This document shows, piece by piece, positions 42,985-52,252 of a DNA stretch of 64,000 nucleotides. Within the stretch, counting starts at the first letter, position 1; each line of letters opens with the position of its first letter. This stretch comes from an uncultured Oscillospiraceae bacterium (GTDB taxonomy: Bacteria; Bacillota; Clostridia; Oscillospirales; Oscillospiraceae), in the NCBI GenBank assembly GCA_947627735.1, contig CANQXG010000005.1:1-64000 (forward strand), written 5' to 3'. The position numbers were made by a program, and so were the translations under genes. The notes below the pieces were generated by a model. It had not been told where the DNA came from and did not search any database. It worked only from the letters and a program-made list of their open reading frames with translations.

Positions 42985-44081
42985 CTTATCTGCCGATCGA
43001 CAAGCCCATCACGATAAGCGGTGATGAGATATCGGTCGTGGTCCAGGGCGCCGTGGGGGGAGAGGCCGCGCGAAAATGTCTGAACAGCATCAGGAAGCAC
43101 CTGCCGGGGGCGGAGATCATCCTCTCTACCTGGCAGGGTTCGGATATCACCGGGCTGGATTATGATGTTTTGGTGTTGAGCAAGGACCCCGGGGCCAAGT
43201 ATTTCAATACAGGCTATTCCGTTTTGAACAACGGAAACCGTCAGATCGTGTCCAGCAGCGCCGGAATGAAAAAGGCGACGCGGAAATACATCTTGAGATT
43301 CAGAACGGACTTCGTTTTGGAGAGCAACGAATTCCTCCGGTACTGGGATGCGTATCCAAAGCGCCGCGCAGAGTACGCGCTGTTCTCCCACCGGGTGCTC
43401 GCGGATGTGCTCTTCTCCCGGTTCTGCGCTCACACCACCGGCATACCGACGCCGTTTCATATATCTGACTTTTGGATGTTTGGCCTGGCTGACGACGTGA
43501 AGGAGTACTATTGCAGCGCACCGATCCTTAAAGAAAACGAGCTGGGTGAATACGATTTCGTCCATCCGGAGCGCGTCCCGTACCCGGATATGACGTTTAA
43601 GTTTCCATTGGAACAACATTTTTGCTATTCCTATGTAAAGTCAAAAATACCGGAACTTGAACTCAGAGATTGGTCGGACTGGAACAGCACGAATATCGAT
43701 CTGGCAAATAATATCATCTTCAATAATTTTGTCCTTTTGTCGCATGATCAGAGCGGCATTTGGTCGGATAAGCACGCCTGGTCGATCCTGACGGAAGATT
43801 ATGTGCACGGCATCATCAACCACTACTATTTCCAGGACAGATATAAATTCTACTGTGACCCGTCCTATACGCCCAGGAGACTGAGGAAAACGGATGAGAA
43901 TCCTTTTGCCGATATGCTGAGGGTGCTCAGAGAGCCTGTGAAGTTCCTGTATCGCTGCGCCCGCCGGGTATACGATTGGGCGAGAGCGGTGGTCAGCCTG
44001 CTGTACCGCGCTATAAAAAAGAAAACGCTGGCCATCCTGCGCAGCGTCGGACACAAAAGTGTGTTAAAGACTCCGGAATAG
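42972..44081 (+). CDS. WavE-like glycosyltransferase, no independent start
   Basis: About 370 residues of reading frame. The core begins EISVVVQGAVGG and goes on to AEIILSTWQGSDI, NNGNRQIVSSSAGMKKA and ILRFRTDFVLES, the layout of WavE-type surface-glycan transferases. No ATG, GTG or TTG occurs in frame between the A10 tract and GTG 43038, which lies inside the conserved core and has no ribosome-binding site. So the protein is probably made as a fusion with the upstream gene by slippage at 42963-42972, or is switched off in this sequence. Confidence 0.72.
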   Translation: MRQLTYLPIDKPITISGDEISVVVQGAVGGEAARKCLNSIRKHLPGAEIILSTWQGSDITGLDYDVLVLSKDPGAKYFNTGYSVLNNGNRQIVSSSAGMKKATRKYILRFRTDFVLESNEFLRYWDAYPKRRAEYALFSHRVLADVLFSRFCAHTTGIPTPFHISDFWMFGLADDVKEYYCSAPILKENELGEYDFVHPERVPYPDMTFKFPLEQHFCYSYVKSKIPELELRDWSDWNSTNIDLANNIIFNNFVLLSHDQSGIWSDKHAWSILTEDYVHGIINHYYFQDRYKFYCDPSYTPRRLRKTDENPFADMLRVLREPVKFLYRCARRVYDWARAVVSLLYRAIKKKTLAILRSVGHKSVLKTPE

Positions 44082-44148
44082 TGTTATCTGCTCACGAAAG
44101 AAAAAACAGACGCCGAAATTACTGTATGTTGCGGGAGAAAACGCTGAT

Positions 44149-44916
44149 ATGCTGAAAAAACTAAAGCAAAATCAGTTTCTGTTTACCGAGCTGGTGAAGC
44201 GGGATTTTAAGCAGAAGTATAAGCGAACGCTGCTGGGGATGGGCTGGAGCATTCTTTCTCCGCTGCTCCAGCTTTTGGTGATGACCGTCGTCTTTACCCG
44301 GTTCTTCGGCCAGAACACGCCGCACTATATGATCTTTATCTTTTGCGGCACCCTGGTCTTTTCCTTCTTCATCGAAGCGACGAATGGCGGCATGGAGACC
44401 ATCATGGGAAACGCGGGGATCTTCACCAAGGTCAATGTGCCGAAGTATTTGTTTTTATTATCCCGAAATATCCAATCGCTCATCAACTTTGGGCTGATAC
44501 TTATCGTGTTTTTCATCTTTGTCGCGTTTGACGGCATCGCGTTCACATGGAAGTTTATATGTTTGCTGTACCCGATCTGCTGTCTGATCCTGTTCAATAT
44601 CGGCGTCGGCATGATCCTTTCCGCGCTCTTTGTGTTCTTCAGGGACACGCAATATCTTTACGGTATATTTACCCAGCTCCTTGGATATATGTCGGCTGTC
44701 TTTTACAGCATCGATGTGTACAGCGTCAAAGTCCAGTATGCGTTCCTGCTGAACCCGATATATCTCTTTATTCGGTATTTCAGAAAGATCGTCCTGGACG
44801 CCACGATCCCGACGGTCTGGTTCCACCTGCTGATGGCGGCGGATGTGGTCATCGTCCTGGGGCTTGGCTGCTGGATCTATAAGAAATATAATACCAAGTT
44901 TCTGTACTATGTATAG
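44149..44916 (+). CDS. ABC-2 permease for surface glycan export (TagG/Wzm-like)
   Basis: A 255-residue membrane protein with six predicted helices. The N-terminal LVKRDFKQKYKRTLLGMGWSILSPL stretch (about 15-40) is the signature of TagG/Wzm-type polysaccharide exporters. It forms the channel that moves lipid-linked glycan to the cell surface, with the ATPase encoded 12 bases downstream. GGGAG precedes the start. Confidence 0.92.
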   Translation: MLKKLKQNQFLFTELVKRDFKQKYKRTLLGMGWSILSPLLQLLVMTVVFTRFFGQNTPHYMIFIFCGTLVFSFFIEATNGGMETIMGNAGIFTKVNVPKYLFLLSRNIQSLINFGLILIVFFIFVAFDGIAFTWKFICLLYPICCLILFNIGVGMILSALFVFFRDTQYLYGIFTQLLGYMSAVFYSIDVYSVKVQYAFLLNPIYLFIRYFRKIVLDATIPTVWFHLLMAADVVIVLGLGCWIYKKYNTKFLYYV

Positions 44917-44928
44917 CGGGGGCGTTAT

Positions 44929-45771
44929 ATGAGCATTTTGGAAGTCAACAACGTTTCCATCCGTTATATCACCGGGGATTTCCGGGACATTGGCTTTAAG
45001 GAGTATATCCTGCGCCGGATAACAAGGAACTATCACGTACAGGAATTTTGGGCGGACAGGCATATCTCTTTCTCCCTGGAAGAGGGAGAGATGCTTGGCA
45101 TCATCGGGAGCAACGGAGCGGGAAAATCAACTCTTCTCAAAGTCGTGTCCGGCATCATGGAACCTACGGAGGGGTACGTGAGGCGGAAGGGGAACATCGC
45201 GGCGCTTTTGGAGCTGGGCAGCGGCTTTGACGGCGATCTGACCGTAAAAGAAAACACCTATCTGCGGGGGGCCATGCTTGGGTATACCCGCAAATTCATG
45301 GATGAGACCTATGAGAAGATCATTGAATTTGCGGAGCTTGAGGAATTTCAGGACAGGCCGTTCAAACAGCTTTCCTCCGGCATGAAATCCCGCTTGGCGT
45401 TCTCTATAGCGTCCCTGGTCCAGCCGGATATCCTGATACTGGATGAAGTCCTCTCCGTGGGCGACGGCGCCTTCTGTAAAAAGAGCGAGGCAAAGATGCT
45501 GGAGATCATCAACGGCGGGGCGACAACGATCCTGGTGTCGCACTCTCTCGGGCAGGTGCGGGAGCTGTGCACAAAGGTCCTGTGGCTGGAGAGAGGAGAA
45601 CAGATCGCCGTAGGTGACAAGGAAATGATATGCGATCTCTACCAACAGTATTTGGATAAGACGATCACGCTGGAGGAAGCCCGGGAAAAGCTGAACAGCC
45701 GGTCGGTAGGAACGACCGGCTTGGAAGAACGAACAGGAAATGACAAACAGGAAGATAGACATACATCTTAG
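44929..45771 (+). CDS. ABC ATPase for surface glycan export (TagH/Wzt-like)
   Basis: A 280-residue ATPase. Walker A GSNGAGKST near 63, ABC signature SSGMKSRLAF near 146 and Walker B ILILDEVLSVGD near 166 identify the TagH/Wzt family; the signature lacks the usual GGQ, as typical for this family. There is no C-terminal glycan-binding domain, unlike Wzt proteins that recognise a modified chain end. It pairs with the preceding permease. Its end overlaps the next gene by 32 bases. Confidence 0.92.
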   Translation: MSILEVNNVSIRYITGDFRDIGFKEYILRRITRNYHVQEFWADRHISFSLEEGEMLGIIGSNGAGKSTLLKVVSGIMEPTEGYVRRKGNIAALLELGSGFDGDLTVKENTYLRGAMLGYTRKFMDETYEKIIEFAELEEFQDRPFKQLSSGMKSRLAFSIASLVQPDILILDEVLSVGDGAFCKKSEAKMLEIINGGATTILVSHSLGQVRELCTKVLWLERGEQIAVGDKEMICDLYQQYLDKTITLEEAREKLNSRSVGTTGLEERTGNDKQEDRHTS

Positions 45772-46588
45772 CGGACATTCAGGCTGTGAGATAACTATCA
45801 TCGGGACGCCGGAGCATCTGCTTGTGAAAAAGAAGTCGTCGGAGCAAAGCTATAACCAGCGCCTGTATAACCAGTACTTACGGCAAAAAAACTACACATC
45901 AACAATCTTTCGCTGTGCCAATGTCTATCAGTATTCGGAGGACGCCGACGGTCGCACATACTTTACCATGGATTACATCAACGGCAAGACGGTGGCGGAG
46001 GAGATGCGCACGATCGAACTGTACAGGGTCCCGCTCCTGGGCGATAAATTCGCGGCGCTGCTTCCGGATGCGGTCGTGCCAAATCCAGGTGCGGATAACG
46101 TATTCAAAAACAAGATAGCGATACTGGCCGGGAAGATATGCGGAAAAGGGTCCCGCGCGAAGCAGGCTCTTGAGGAACTGAAAAGTTTTGATTGGAGCGC
46201 CGCGTCTGGATCGCCCTGCCACGGCGATCTGACGCTGGAGAATATGATCCTCAGGAACGGCGAGATATATCTGATAGATTTTCTGGATTCCTTTTATGAC
46301 AGCTGGGCCATCGACCTGGCGAAGATACTGCAGGATGCGGACCTGCACTGGCATTACCGGTATGAGGGCGATCTGGAGAACAATCTGAAGATACGCCTCC
46401 ACTGTCTGAAGGATTCCATCGTCGGCGCCATATTGGCCCATGACGATGGAGAGAGATTATACAGCACCGTGTACCACGTACTTCTCCTGAATGTACTTCG
46501 CATCATACCGTACTGCCGGGATGAGATCACAGAGGAATGGATCGAAAGACAGATCGATCACGTTCTGAAAATAATTAAGAATCGATAA
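45740..46588 (+). CDS. APH/ChoK-like kinase
   Basis: A 282-residue kinase-like protein with PCHGDLTLENMIL near residue 157 (HxDxxxxN catalytic loop) and IYLIDFLDSFYD (metal-binding Asp). It resembles aminoglycoside phosphotransferase and choline kinase folds. It likely phosphorylates a small building block, such as choline, ethanolamine or a sugar, for decoration of the glycan. A nucleotidyltransferase gene follows, which would be the next step. The start overlaps the ATPase gene. Confidence 0.75.
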   Translation: MTNRKIDIHLSGHSGCEITIIGTPEHLLVKKKSSEQSYNQRLYNQYLRQKNYTSTIFRCANVYQYSEDADGRTYFTMDYINGKTVAEEMRTIELYRVPLLGDKFAALLPDAVVPNPGADNVFKNKIAILAGKICGKGSRAKQALEELKSFDWSAASGSPCHGDLTLENMILRNGEIYLIDFLDSFYDSWAIDLAKILQDADLHWHYRYEGDLENNLKIRLHCLKDSIVGAILAHDDGERLYSTVYHVLLLNVLRIIPYCRDEITEEWIERQIDHVLKIIKNR

Positions 46589-46600
46589 GGAGACCTGCCT

Positions 46601-47665
46601 ATGAAAACCCTGATCGTTCCCTGTGCGGGGCGGTCGTCCCGCTTCCCGCATATGAAGCCGAAATATCTGCTCACCCATCCGGACGGGACCTTGATGGTGG
46701 AGAAGGCCATAGAGGGCCTGGATATCTCCCAGTTTGACCGCATCGTCATCACGATCCTGCGGGAGCATAGTGTCAAATATGAAGCGGAGCTGATACTCCA
46801 TCAGATATTTGATAAGCTGCCGCAGGTGGAACTCCTTGTGCTCGAACAGGAAACATCCTGTCAGGCGGAAACGGTCTATGAAACGATCATGCGCAAGCAT
46901 ATCACGGGCCGCTTTGTGGTAAAGGATGTAGATAACCGGCTCTTCTTTGCGGAAGACGAGATCGCCCCAAATTGTGTTGCCGGCATCAATGTTGAAACGT
47001 TTGAAAAGGAGATCGGCCGCCTTAGGGAGAAGAGCTTTCTCATCGTGAACGACCAATCGATCATCGTTGATATCATCGAGAAGGTCGTGAAATCGAAATA
47101 TGTCTGCGTCGGGCTGTACAGCTTTGACTCGGCGGAGGTCTACTGCGGCGCCTATGAGAGCCTGCGGGAGGATGCGTTCTGCAGAGGAGAAATATATATC
47201 TCTCACGTCATATCCTATCTCATCGGGACGGGGAAATGTGTGTTCCGCCTCAAAGAAGTGTCGGATTATGATGATTGGGGCACCCGGGATGAGTGGTATC
47301 AGGAACAGGCAAAATACCGCACATATTTTATCGACCTGGACGGTGTGCTCTGCAGAAACCGGGGACGGTATGGGACCAAGAACTGGGGAAACGATATCGA
47401 ACTGCTCGAGGATAATGTAAACGTAGTAAAAAAACTTTCCGATGACGGCGGTCAGATCGTCATTACGACCTGCAGAGATGAAAAATACGCCGGGCAGATC
47501 AGAAGCGTCCTAGAGGCTGCCGGCATCAAGATCCATGGGATCGTTACGAACTGCAATCACGCGCGAAGAGTGCTGATCAATGACTTCGCGGCGACAAACG
47601 CCTATCCGAGCTGTGAGGCGATCAATATACCGAGAAATGGACGCCTTGCGGATTATATCAATTAA
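46601..47665 (+). CDS. Fused nucleotidyltransferase and HAD phosphatase
   Basis: A 354-residue protein. The first part (about 1-230) begins LIVPCAGRSSRFPHMKPKYLL, a nucleotidyltransferase-like GxxSRF...PK motif. The second (about 240-350) is a HAD domain with FIDLDGVLC near 247 and ITTCRDEKY. It may activate a building block made by the kinase upstream, with the HAD domain removing a phosphate. The pairing of kinase plus nucleotidyltransferase is repeated twice in this operon, once as a single fused gene at 38499-40004. Confidence 0.72.
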   Translation: MKTLIVPCAGRSSRFPHMKPKYLLTHPDGTLMVEKAIEGLDISQFDRIVITILREHSVKYEAELILHQIFDKLPQVELLVLEQETSCQAETVYETIMRKHITGRFVVKDVDNRLFFAEDEIAPNCVAGINVETFEKEIGRLREKSFLIVNDQSIIVDIIEKVVKSKYVCVGLYSFDSAEVYCGAYESLREDAFCRGEIYISHVISYLIGTGKCVFRLKEVSDYDDWGTRDEWYQEQAKYRTYFIDLDGVLCRNRGRYGTKNWGNDIELLEDNVNVVKKLSDDGGQIVITTCRDEKYAGQIRSVLEAAGIKIHGIVTNCNHARRVLINDFAATNAYPSCEAINIPRNGRLADYIN

Positions 47666-47698
47666 TAGAAAGATCTAAAAAACTATTGGGAGGAAAAT

Positions 47699-48733
47699 AT
47701 GAAGTACTTAGTAACAGGTGCGGCGGGATTCATTGGCGGGCAGCTTTGCCACAAGCTCTGGGCGCTGGACGGAACAGAAACTGTAGTGGGGATCGACAAT
47801 TATAGCTACGGGAAGACGGACAACCTCCACTTTCAGGACGTGAATCTTGAATCGATCGTCCAGAGGATAGATATCCGCGATGAAAAAGCGATCATGGCGC
47901 TGTTGGAAAAGTATCATTTTGACGTTGTATATAATATCGCGGGGATCGCGCCGCTTCCGGACTGTCAAAGCGACCCGGTGGAAGCGAGTTCTGTTAACAT
48001 TCTGGGCGCGGTGAACCTTTTGGAGTGCTGCCGGCGTGTTGGGATAAAGCATTTTGTGCAGGCGTCGACAAACGCTATCTATGAGAATGAAACGACGTTT
48101 CCGACCGTTGAAGACAACTTCAAGTTACCGACACTCATATACACGAACTCAAAATACTGTGCGGAGCGGTATTGTCAAAGCTATGCGGATACATATGGAA
48201 TGGATGTGACGTGTATCCGTTTCGCGAATGTCTATGGTCCCAATATGGACTGCCTCAGGAAACAGCCGCCTTTTGTCGCGTATATGATCCGAGAACTATA
48301 CTATGACCGTGTGCCGGTATTCCATTCTGACGGCCATCAGCGGCGGGATTATATTTATGTGGATGATCTGATCGAGCTGGCGCTGCGGGTGGTAAAAGGA
48401 AAAGGCTTTGACGTAGTGAATGCTTGCAGCAATAAGAATTATTCTGTGCGAGAGCTATATGCGATAGTAAGCAAGTTGATGGATAAGGATATCCAGGCAA
48501 AGTACAATCCCGCGTCCCGCTACTGGGAGAAGTATCCGACTCTGTATCAGGGGGCATATCCGATCAAGCCGGAGATTCTGGAACATGAGGTCAACAAGTA
48601 TTCTCTTTGCAGCAATGAACACGCGAAGGAGGCTTATGGCTGGGTGCCGAAGGTAGAGATAGAGCAGGGACTGAAAGCTGTTGTCGACTCTGTATGCAAA
48701 ACATTGGAAATGAGAGATTCGTGTGACCGGTAA
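47699..48733 (+). CDS. NAD-dependent sugar epimerase/dehydratase (GalE-like)
   Basis: A 344-residue extended short-chain dehydrogenase. VTGAAGFIGGQL at residues 5-16 is the GxxGxxG NAD site; catalytic Tyr and Lys sit in IYTNSKYCAERY near 145-155. It epimerises or dehydrates a nucleotide-sugar to supply a glycan precursor. A strong GGGAGG precedes the start. Confidence 0.9.
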   Translation: MKYLVTGAAGFIGGQLCHKLWALDGTETVVGIDNYSYGKTDNLHFQDVNLESIVQRIDIRDEKAIMALLEKYHFDVVYNIAGIAPLPDCQSDPVEASSVNILGAVNLLECCRRVGIKHFVQASTNAIYENETTFPTVEDNFKLPTLIYTNSKYCAERYCQSYADTYGMDVTCIRFANVYGPNMDCLRKQPPFVAYMIRELYYDRVPVFHSDGHQRRDYIYVDDLIELALRVVKGKGFDVVNACSNKNYSVRELYAIVSKLMDKDIQAKYNPASRYWEKYPTLYQGAYPIKPEILEHEVNKYSLCSNEHAKEAYGWVPKVEIEQGLKAVVDSVCKTLEMRDSCDR

Positions 48734-48779
48734 GGGGTTTGGGTGAACGGAACTTTTTGGGAGCATGGAAGGACGAGGC

Positions 48780-50489
48780 ATGAAGGAAATAGCAACTGGC
48801 AAACGGGGAGTATTATTTCGCTGTTTAGTTTTTACCGTCATTCTTGTTATGATTTTTCTGTTGGTGCAAGAGATCCTTTCACCACAATGGAGGTATCCGC
48901 ATTTTAATGACGGTATGGAGGATGCGCTGAACGAGTTCTACTCCATGCCGGACGATTCGATCCAGGCCCTGTTTTTTGGCTCGAGCCATGTGGCGGACAG
49001 CGTGGACCCCATGCGGATATATGAACGGTCGGGTATTGTTACTTATAATCTTGGGACAGCCGGGCAGACGCTTGCGATCAGTGTCAGCTTATTAAATGAA
49101 GCACTAAAGACACAAGAACCAAAAGTGGTCTTTTTAGATGTGAGTGGAGTTTTTAACAACAGTACTTTTATAGACTCGACTTACCGCTATGCGTTGGACT
49201 TGCTTCCGTTTGGAGATAGCAAGATCGATCTGGCAAAGATATATGCGAGCAACTACGACGAAGCACGAAGGTTGTCTTTCTTTCTGAGCGCATTTTTCCC
49301 GATCTATTCGTATCATGATAGATGGACGTCGTTGAAGGCGCTGGATTTCGATCTTTTCCCCGATCGGAACCTGTATCGAAAAGGTTACTTTTTGTATACG
49401 CCGTATAGAACTATTGCGACGGATATAGATGGGATGAACAGTATCCAGGACGAGTTGAGCCAAAGCTCGGGAAGCGTCGTTGAGATCAAGAATGGCGCTG
49501 TTTCGTCCTCTGAGATCGATAAACCGATATATGTACCAGGATTCTCAGATGAGAATTTGGAGTATTTTCTGCAATTTATACAAATATGTGAAGAAAATGA
49601 TATTACTCTTAAACTGGTCAAGATACCGACGATATACGCGCCGCAGGCGTATCATGGTGCGTGGACGTCGCTGCGCTCGTCCATGGCGAAAGGCCTGGCC
49701 CAAGAGTACGGCCTGCCGTTTTTGGACCTCCTGTATGACTATGATATCGGGATCGACTGGACGCATGATACCCCGGATGGGGGCCAGCATCTCAATTATT
49801 CAGGCGCGAAGAAGGTATCTGACTTTTTCGCGGATCAGCTGAAAAACGAATGCGGCTTGCAGGGGACGGTCTGCGAGGACTATGAGCGGGACAGGCCGAT
49901 CTATGACGCGATATGCCAGGCCTCCGAACTGCAGAGTACACGGGATATGCTGTCGTTTTTGGAGGCGGCGTCCCAGCGGGAGCATACGACGATATTCTTC
50001 TCTGCCAGCGATGACATGAAAAACGCGCTTTCGGAGGAGGCTGTGGATGCGCTGCACCGGTCCGGCCTTTTAACGGACTTCGGCCTGCTGAACTATCGGG
50101 GCGCCTTTGTGGGAGTCGTTGATGACGGCGTATCCGTTTATGAGGCCGTATCGGACAGGGCCATCAGCCATAGCGGCCAGCTGGGAGAAGCATGTAAATA
50201 CACGCTGAAGAGCGCGGGCTGGCTGGTCGGCTCGAAATCCTCCATCGTCATCAATGGCACAGAGTATTCCATGGGGGGCAGGGGCGTCAACATCGTTGTC
50301 TATGATAACGAATATGGCGTGGTGCTGGACAGCGCTTCCTTCGACACCTTTGCGTCCGGCAATCCGGACGCGGTCAGAAATAACCCGCGGACGGCGGAAT
50401 ATCTGCGCGAATACGAGGAAAGGCTGATGGCGGCGGATGCGGATGGGAAGCTTGCGCAGAGGCTTGAGGTGAACGATGGGATTAATTGA
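48780..50489 (+). CDS. DltD-like exported acyl-transfer protein with ILEI-type C-terminus
   Basis: A 569-residue membrane-anchored protein. One helix (about 11-32) precedes an SGNH-like domain with FFGSSHVADS near 64 (block I serine) and DGGQHLNYSGAKK (Asp-His block) near 340. The last 120 residues, with SAGWLVGSKSSIVINGTEY and VVLDSASFDTF, resemble the interleukin-like EMT inducer (ILEI) domain. Next to a DltB-type acyltransferase it is the DltD counterpart, completing O-acylation of the glycan outside the cell. ATG 48780 is better spaced from AAGGACGAGG than ATG 48765. The 5' part is unusually AT-rich. Confidence 0.75.
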   Translation: MKEIATGKRGVLFRCLVFTVILVMIFLLVQEILSPQWRYPHFNDGMEDALNEFYSMPDDSIQALFFGSSHVADSVDPMRIYERSGIVTYNLGTAGQTLAISVSLLNEALKTQEPKVVFLDVSGVFNNSTFIDSTYRYALDLLPFGDSKIDLAKIYASNYDEARRLSFFLSAFFPIYSYHDRWTSLKALDFDLFPDRNLYRKGYFLYTPYRTIATDIDGMNSIQDELSQSSGSVVEIKNGAVSSSEIDKPIYVPGFSDENLEYFLQFIQICEENDITLKLVKIPTIYAPQAYHGAWTSLRSSMAKGLAQEYGLPFLDLLYDYDIGIDWTHDTPDGGQHLNYSGAKKVSDFFADQLKNECGLQGTVCEDYERDRPIYDAICQASELQSTRDMLSFLEAASQREHTTIFFSASDDMKNALSEEAVDALHRSGLLTDFGLLNYRGAFVGVVDDGVSVYEAVSDRAISHSGQLGEACKYTLKSAGWLVGSKSSIVINGTEYSMGGRGVNIVVYDNEYGVVLDSASFDTFASGNPDAVRNNPRTAEYLREYEERLMAADADGKLAQRLEVNDGIN

Positions 50490-52011
50490 TATTCGATTTT
50501 TCATATTCGCGGCGCTGGTGGTGCTGCTGTACTACATACTGCCGAAAAAAGTCCAGTGGCTGGTGCTGCTGGCGGCCAGCGTGACGTTTTACATCACCTA
50601 CGGCTGGAAGAAGCTACCATTTCTGCTGGCGTCCGCCGTCATCGCCTACTTCGCCGGCCTGAAGATCGAGCAGTTCCAGAGAGCTTTCCGCAAGGATATG
50701 GCCGCGGCGAAAAAACGGAGCAGGCCGGTGCTGCTGACCGCCGTGGCCCTGCTGGCGGCGCTGCTGGTGTACGCCAAGATCGGGACATGGGTCATCCAAA
50801 GCGTGGCGCGGCTGTTCTCGGCGGAGGGGACCGCCATGGAGGCCATCGTGGCGCTGGGCGTCAGCTATTACACCTTCTCGCTGATCTCCTACCTGGCGGA
50901 CATCTACCGGCGGCAGGACAAGGCGGAGCGTAATTTCCTGCGGCTGCTGCTGTTCACCATCTACTTCCCGAAGGTGCTGCAGGGACCCATCTCCTGGCAC
51001 AAGAACCTGGCGCCCCAGTTCATGGAGCAGCACCGGTTCGACTATAAGGAGTTCTGCTTCGGCCTGCAGCTGATGGTGTGGGGCTACTTCAAGAAGATGG
51101 TCATCGCGGACCGGCTGGCGCTGTTCGTCAACACCGTGTTCGGCAACATCGCCGGGGAGACCGGCGCCCACCTGCTGGTGGCGGCGGCCTTTGCCGCCGT
51201 GCAGTCCTACTGCGACTTCTCCGGCTGCATGGACATCGTGGGCGGCTTCTCTCAGATCCTGGGCCTGAAGCTGGAAGAGAACTTTCAGCGGCCATTTTTC
51301 TCCAAGTCCGTGGCGGAGTTCTGGCGGCGGTGGCACATCACCCTGGGCAGCTGGTTCAGGGAATATGTCTACATGCCCATCGTGATCTCGCCCAAGGTCA
51401 TCATGCTTTCCAAAAAGGTCCGAGACCGGTTCGGCGTCCGCCCGGGCAAGGCGGTGATGACGGTGGTGCCGCTGGCGACGGTGTGGCTGCTGACGGGCAT
51501 CTGGCACGGGACGGGCTGGAATTACGTCGTTTGGGGCCTGTACTGGTTCACGCTGATCCTGTGCTCCACGGTCTTTGAGCCGGAGATCAAAAAGATCACC
51601 AAAGCGCTGCACATCAACACGGAGGCCGGCAGCTGGAAGGTGTTCCAGATGGTCCGGACGTCTCTGCTGTTCGTGGGAAGCACCATGATAACAAGGCCCG
51701 GGAGCGTGTATGACACGCTGCGCGTGGGCAAGCGGCTTCTGCTGCGGTTCCACCCGGAGGGGTTGCTTGACGGCTCCCTGTTCTCCCTGGGACTGGACAG
51801 GCCCAACTTCTTCCTGGCGCTGGTGTGCATCGGCGTTCTGTGGGGCGTGAGCTATGCCCAGGAAAAGGGCGTCTGCATCCGGGAGCGGATCGCGCAGAGC
51901 AATATCGTTTTCCGCTGGGCGATCTATTACATCGGCTTCTTTGCCATCCTCATCTTCGGGATATACGGTCCCGGATATGACGCGGCAAGCTTTATCTACA
52001 TGAAATTTTAA
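50476..52011 (+). CDS. MBOAT-family O-acyltransferase (DltB-like)
   Basis: A 511-residue multi-helix MBOAT protein. HITLGSWFREYVYMP near 288 and LTGIWHGTGWNYVVWGL near 335 hold the conserved active-site region and histidine. It would carry an acyl group across the membrane from the ACP and pass it to a glycan acceptor with its DltD-like partner. Start overlaps the previous gene by 14 bases. Sharply higher GC than the preceding gene. Confidence 0.92.
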   Translation: MGLIDIRFFIFAALVVLLYYILPKKVQWLVLLAASVTFYITYGWKKLPFLLASAVIAYFAGLKIEQFQRAFRKDMAAAKKRSRPVLLTAVALLAALLVYAKIGTWVIQSVARLFSAEGTAMEAIVALGVSYYTFSLISYLADIYRRQDKAERNFLRLLLFTIYFPKVLQGPISWHKNLAPQFMEQHRFDYKEFCFGLQLMVWGYFKKMVIADRLALFVNTVFGNIAGETGAHLLVAAAFAAVQSYCDFSGCMDIVGGFSQILGLKLEENFQRPFFSKSVAEFWRRWHITLGSWFREYVYMPIVISPKVIMLSKKVRDRFGVRPGKAVMTVVPLATVWLLTGIWHGTGWNYVVWGLYWFTLILCSTVFEPEIKKITKALHINTEAGSWKVFQMVRTSLLFVGSTMITRPGSVYDTLRVGKRLLLRFHPEGLLDGSLFSLGLDRPNFFLALVCIGVLWGVSYAQEKGVCIRERIAQSNIVFRWAIYYIGFFAILIFGIYGPGYDAASFIYMKF

Positions 52012-52024
52012 GGAGGAAAGACAG

Positions 52025-52252
52025 ATGAAAGAAAAGGTATTGGCGGTATTGGAGCGGGAGTGCCCGGACGTGGACTTTCTCGCCTCGGACAAGCTGGTGA
52101 CGGACGGGATCATGGACTCCCTGACCCTGACCAACATCATCGCGGCGCTGACGATGGAGTTCGGCATTACGATACCATATGAGGAGATCATCGAGGCCAA
52201 TTTCAACTCCGTGGACGGCCTGGCCGCCATGGTGGAGCGACTGAGCAAATGA
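52025..52252 (+). CDS. Acyl carrier protein (DltC-like)
   Basis: A 75-residue carrier. GIMDSLTLTN near residue 30 contains the phosphopantetheine-bearing serine in the usual DSL motif. It carries the acyl group activated by the ligase next door to the DltB-like transferase. It overlaps the ligase gene by 4 bases and follows AGGAGG. Confidence 0.92.
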   Translation: MKEKVLAVLERECPDVDFLASDKLVTDGIMDSLTLTNIIAALTMEFGITIPYEEIIEANFNSVDGLAAMVERLSK

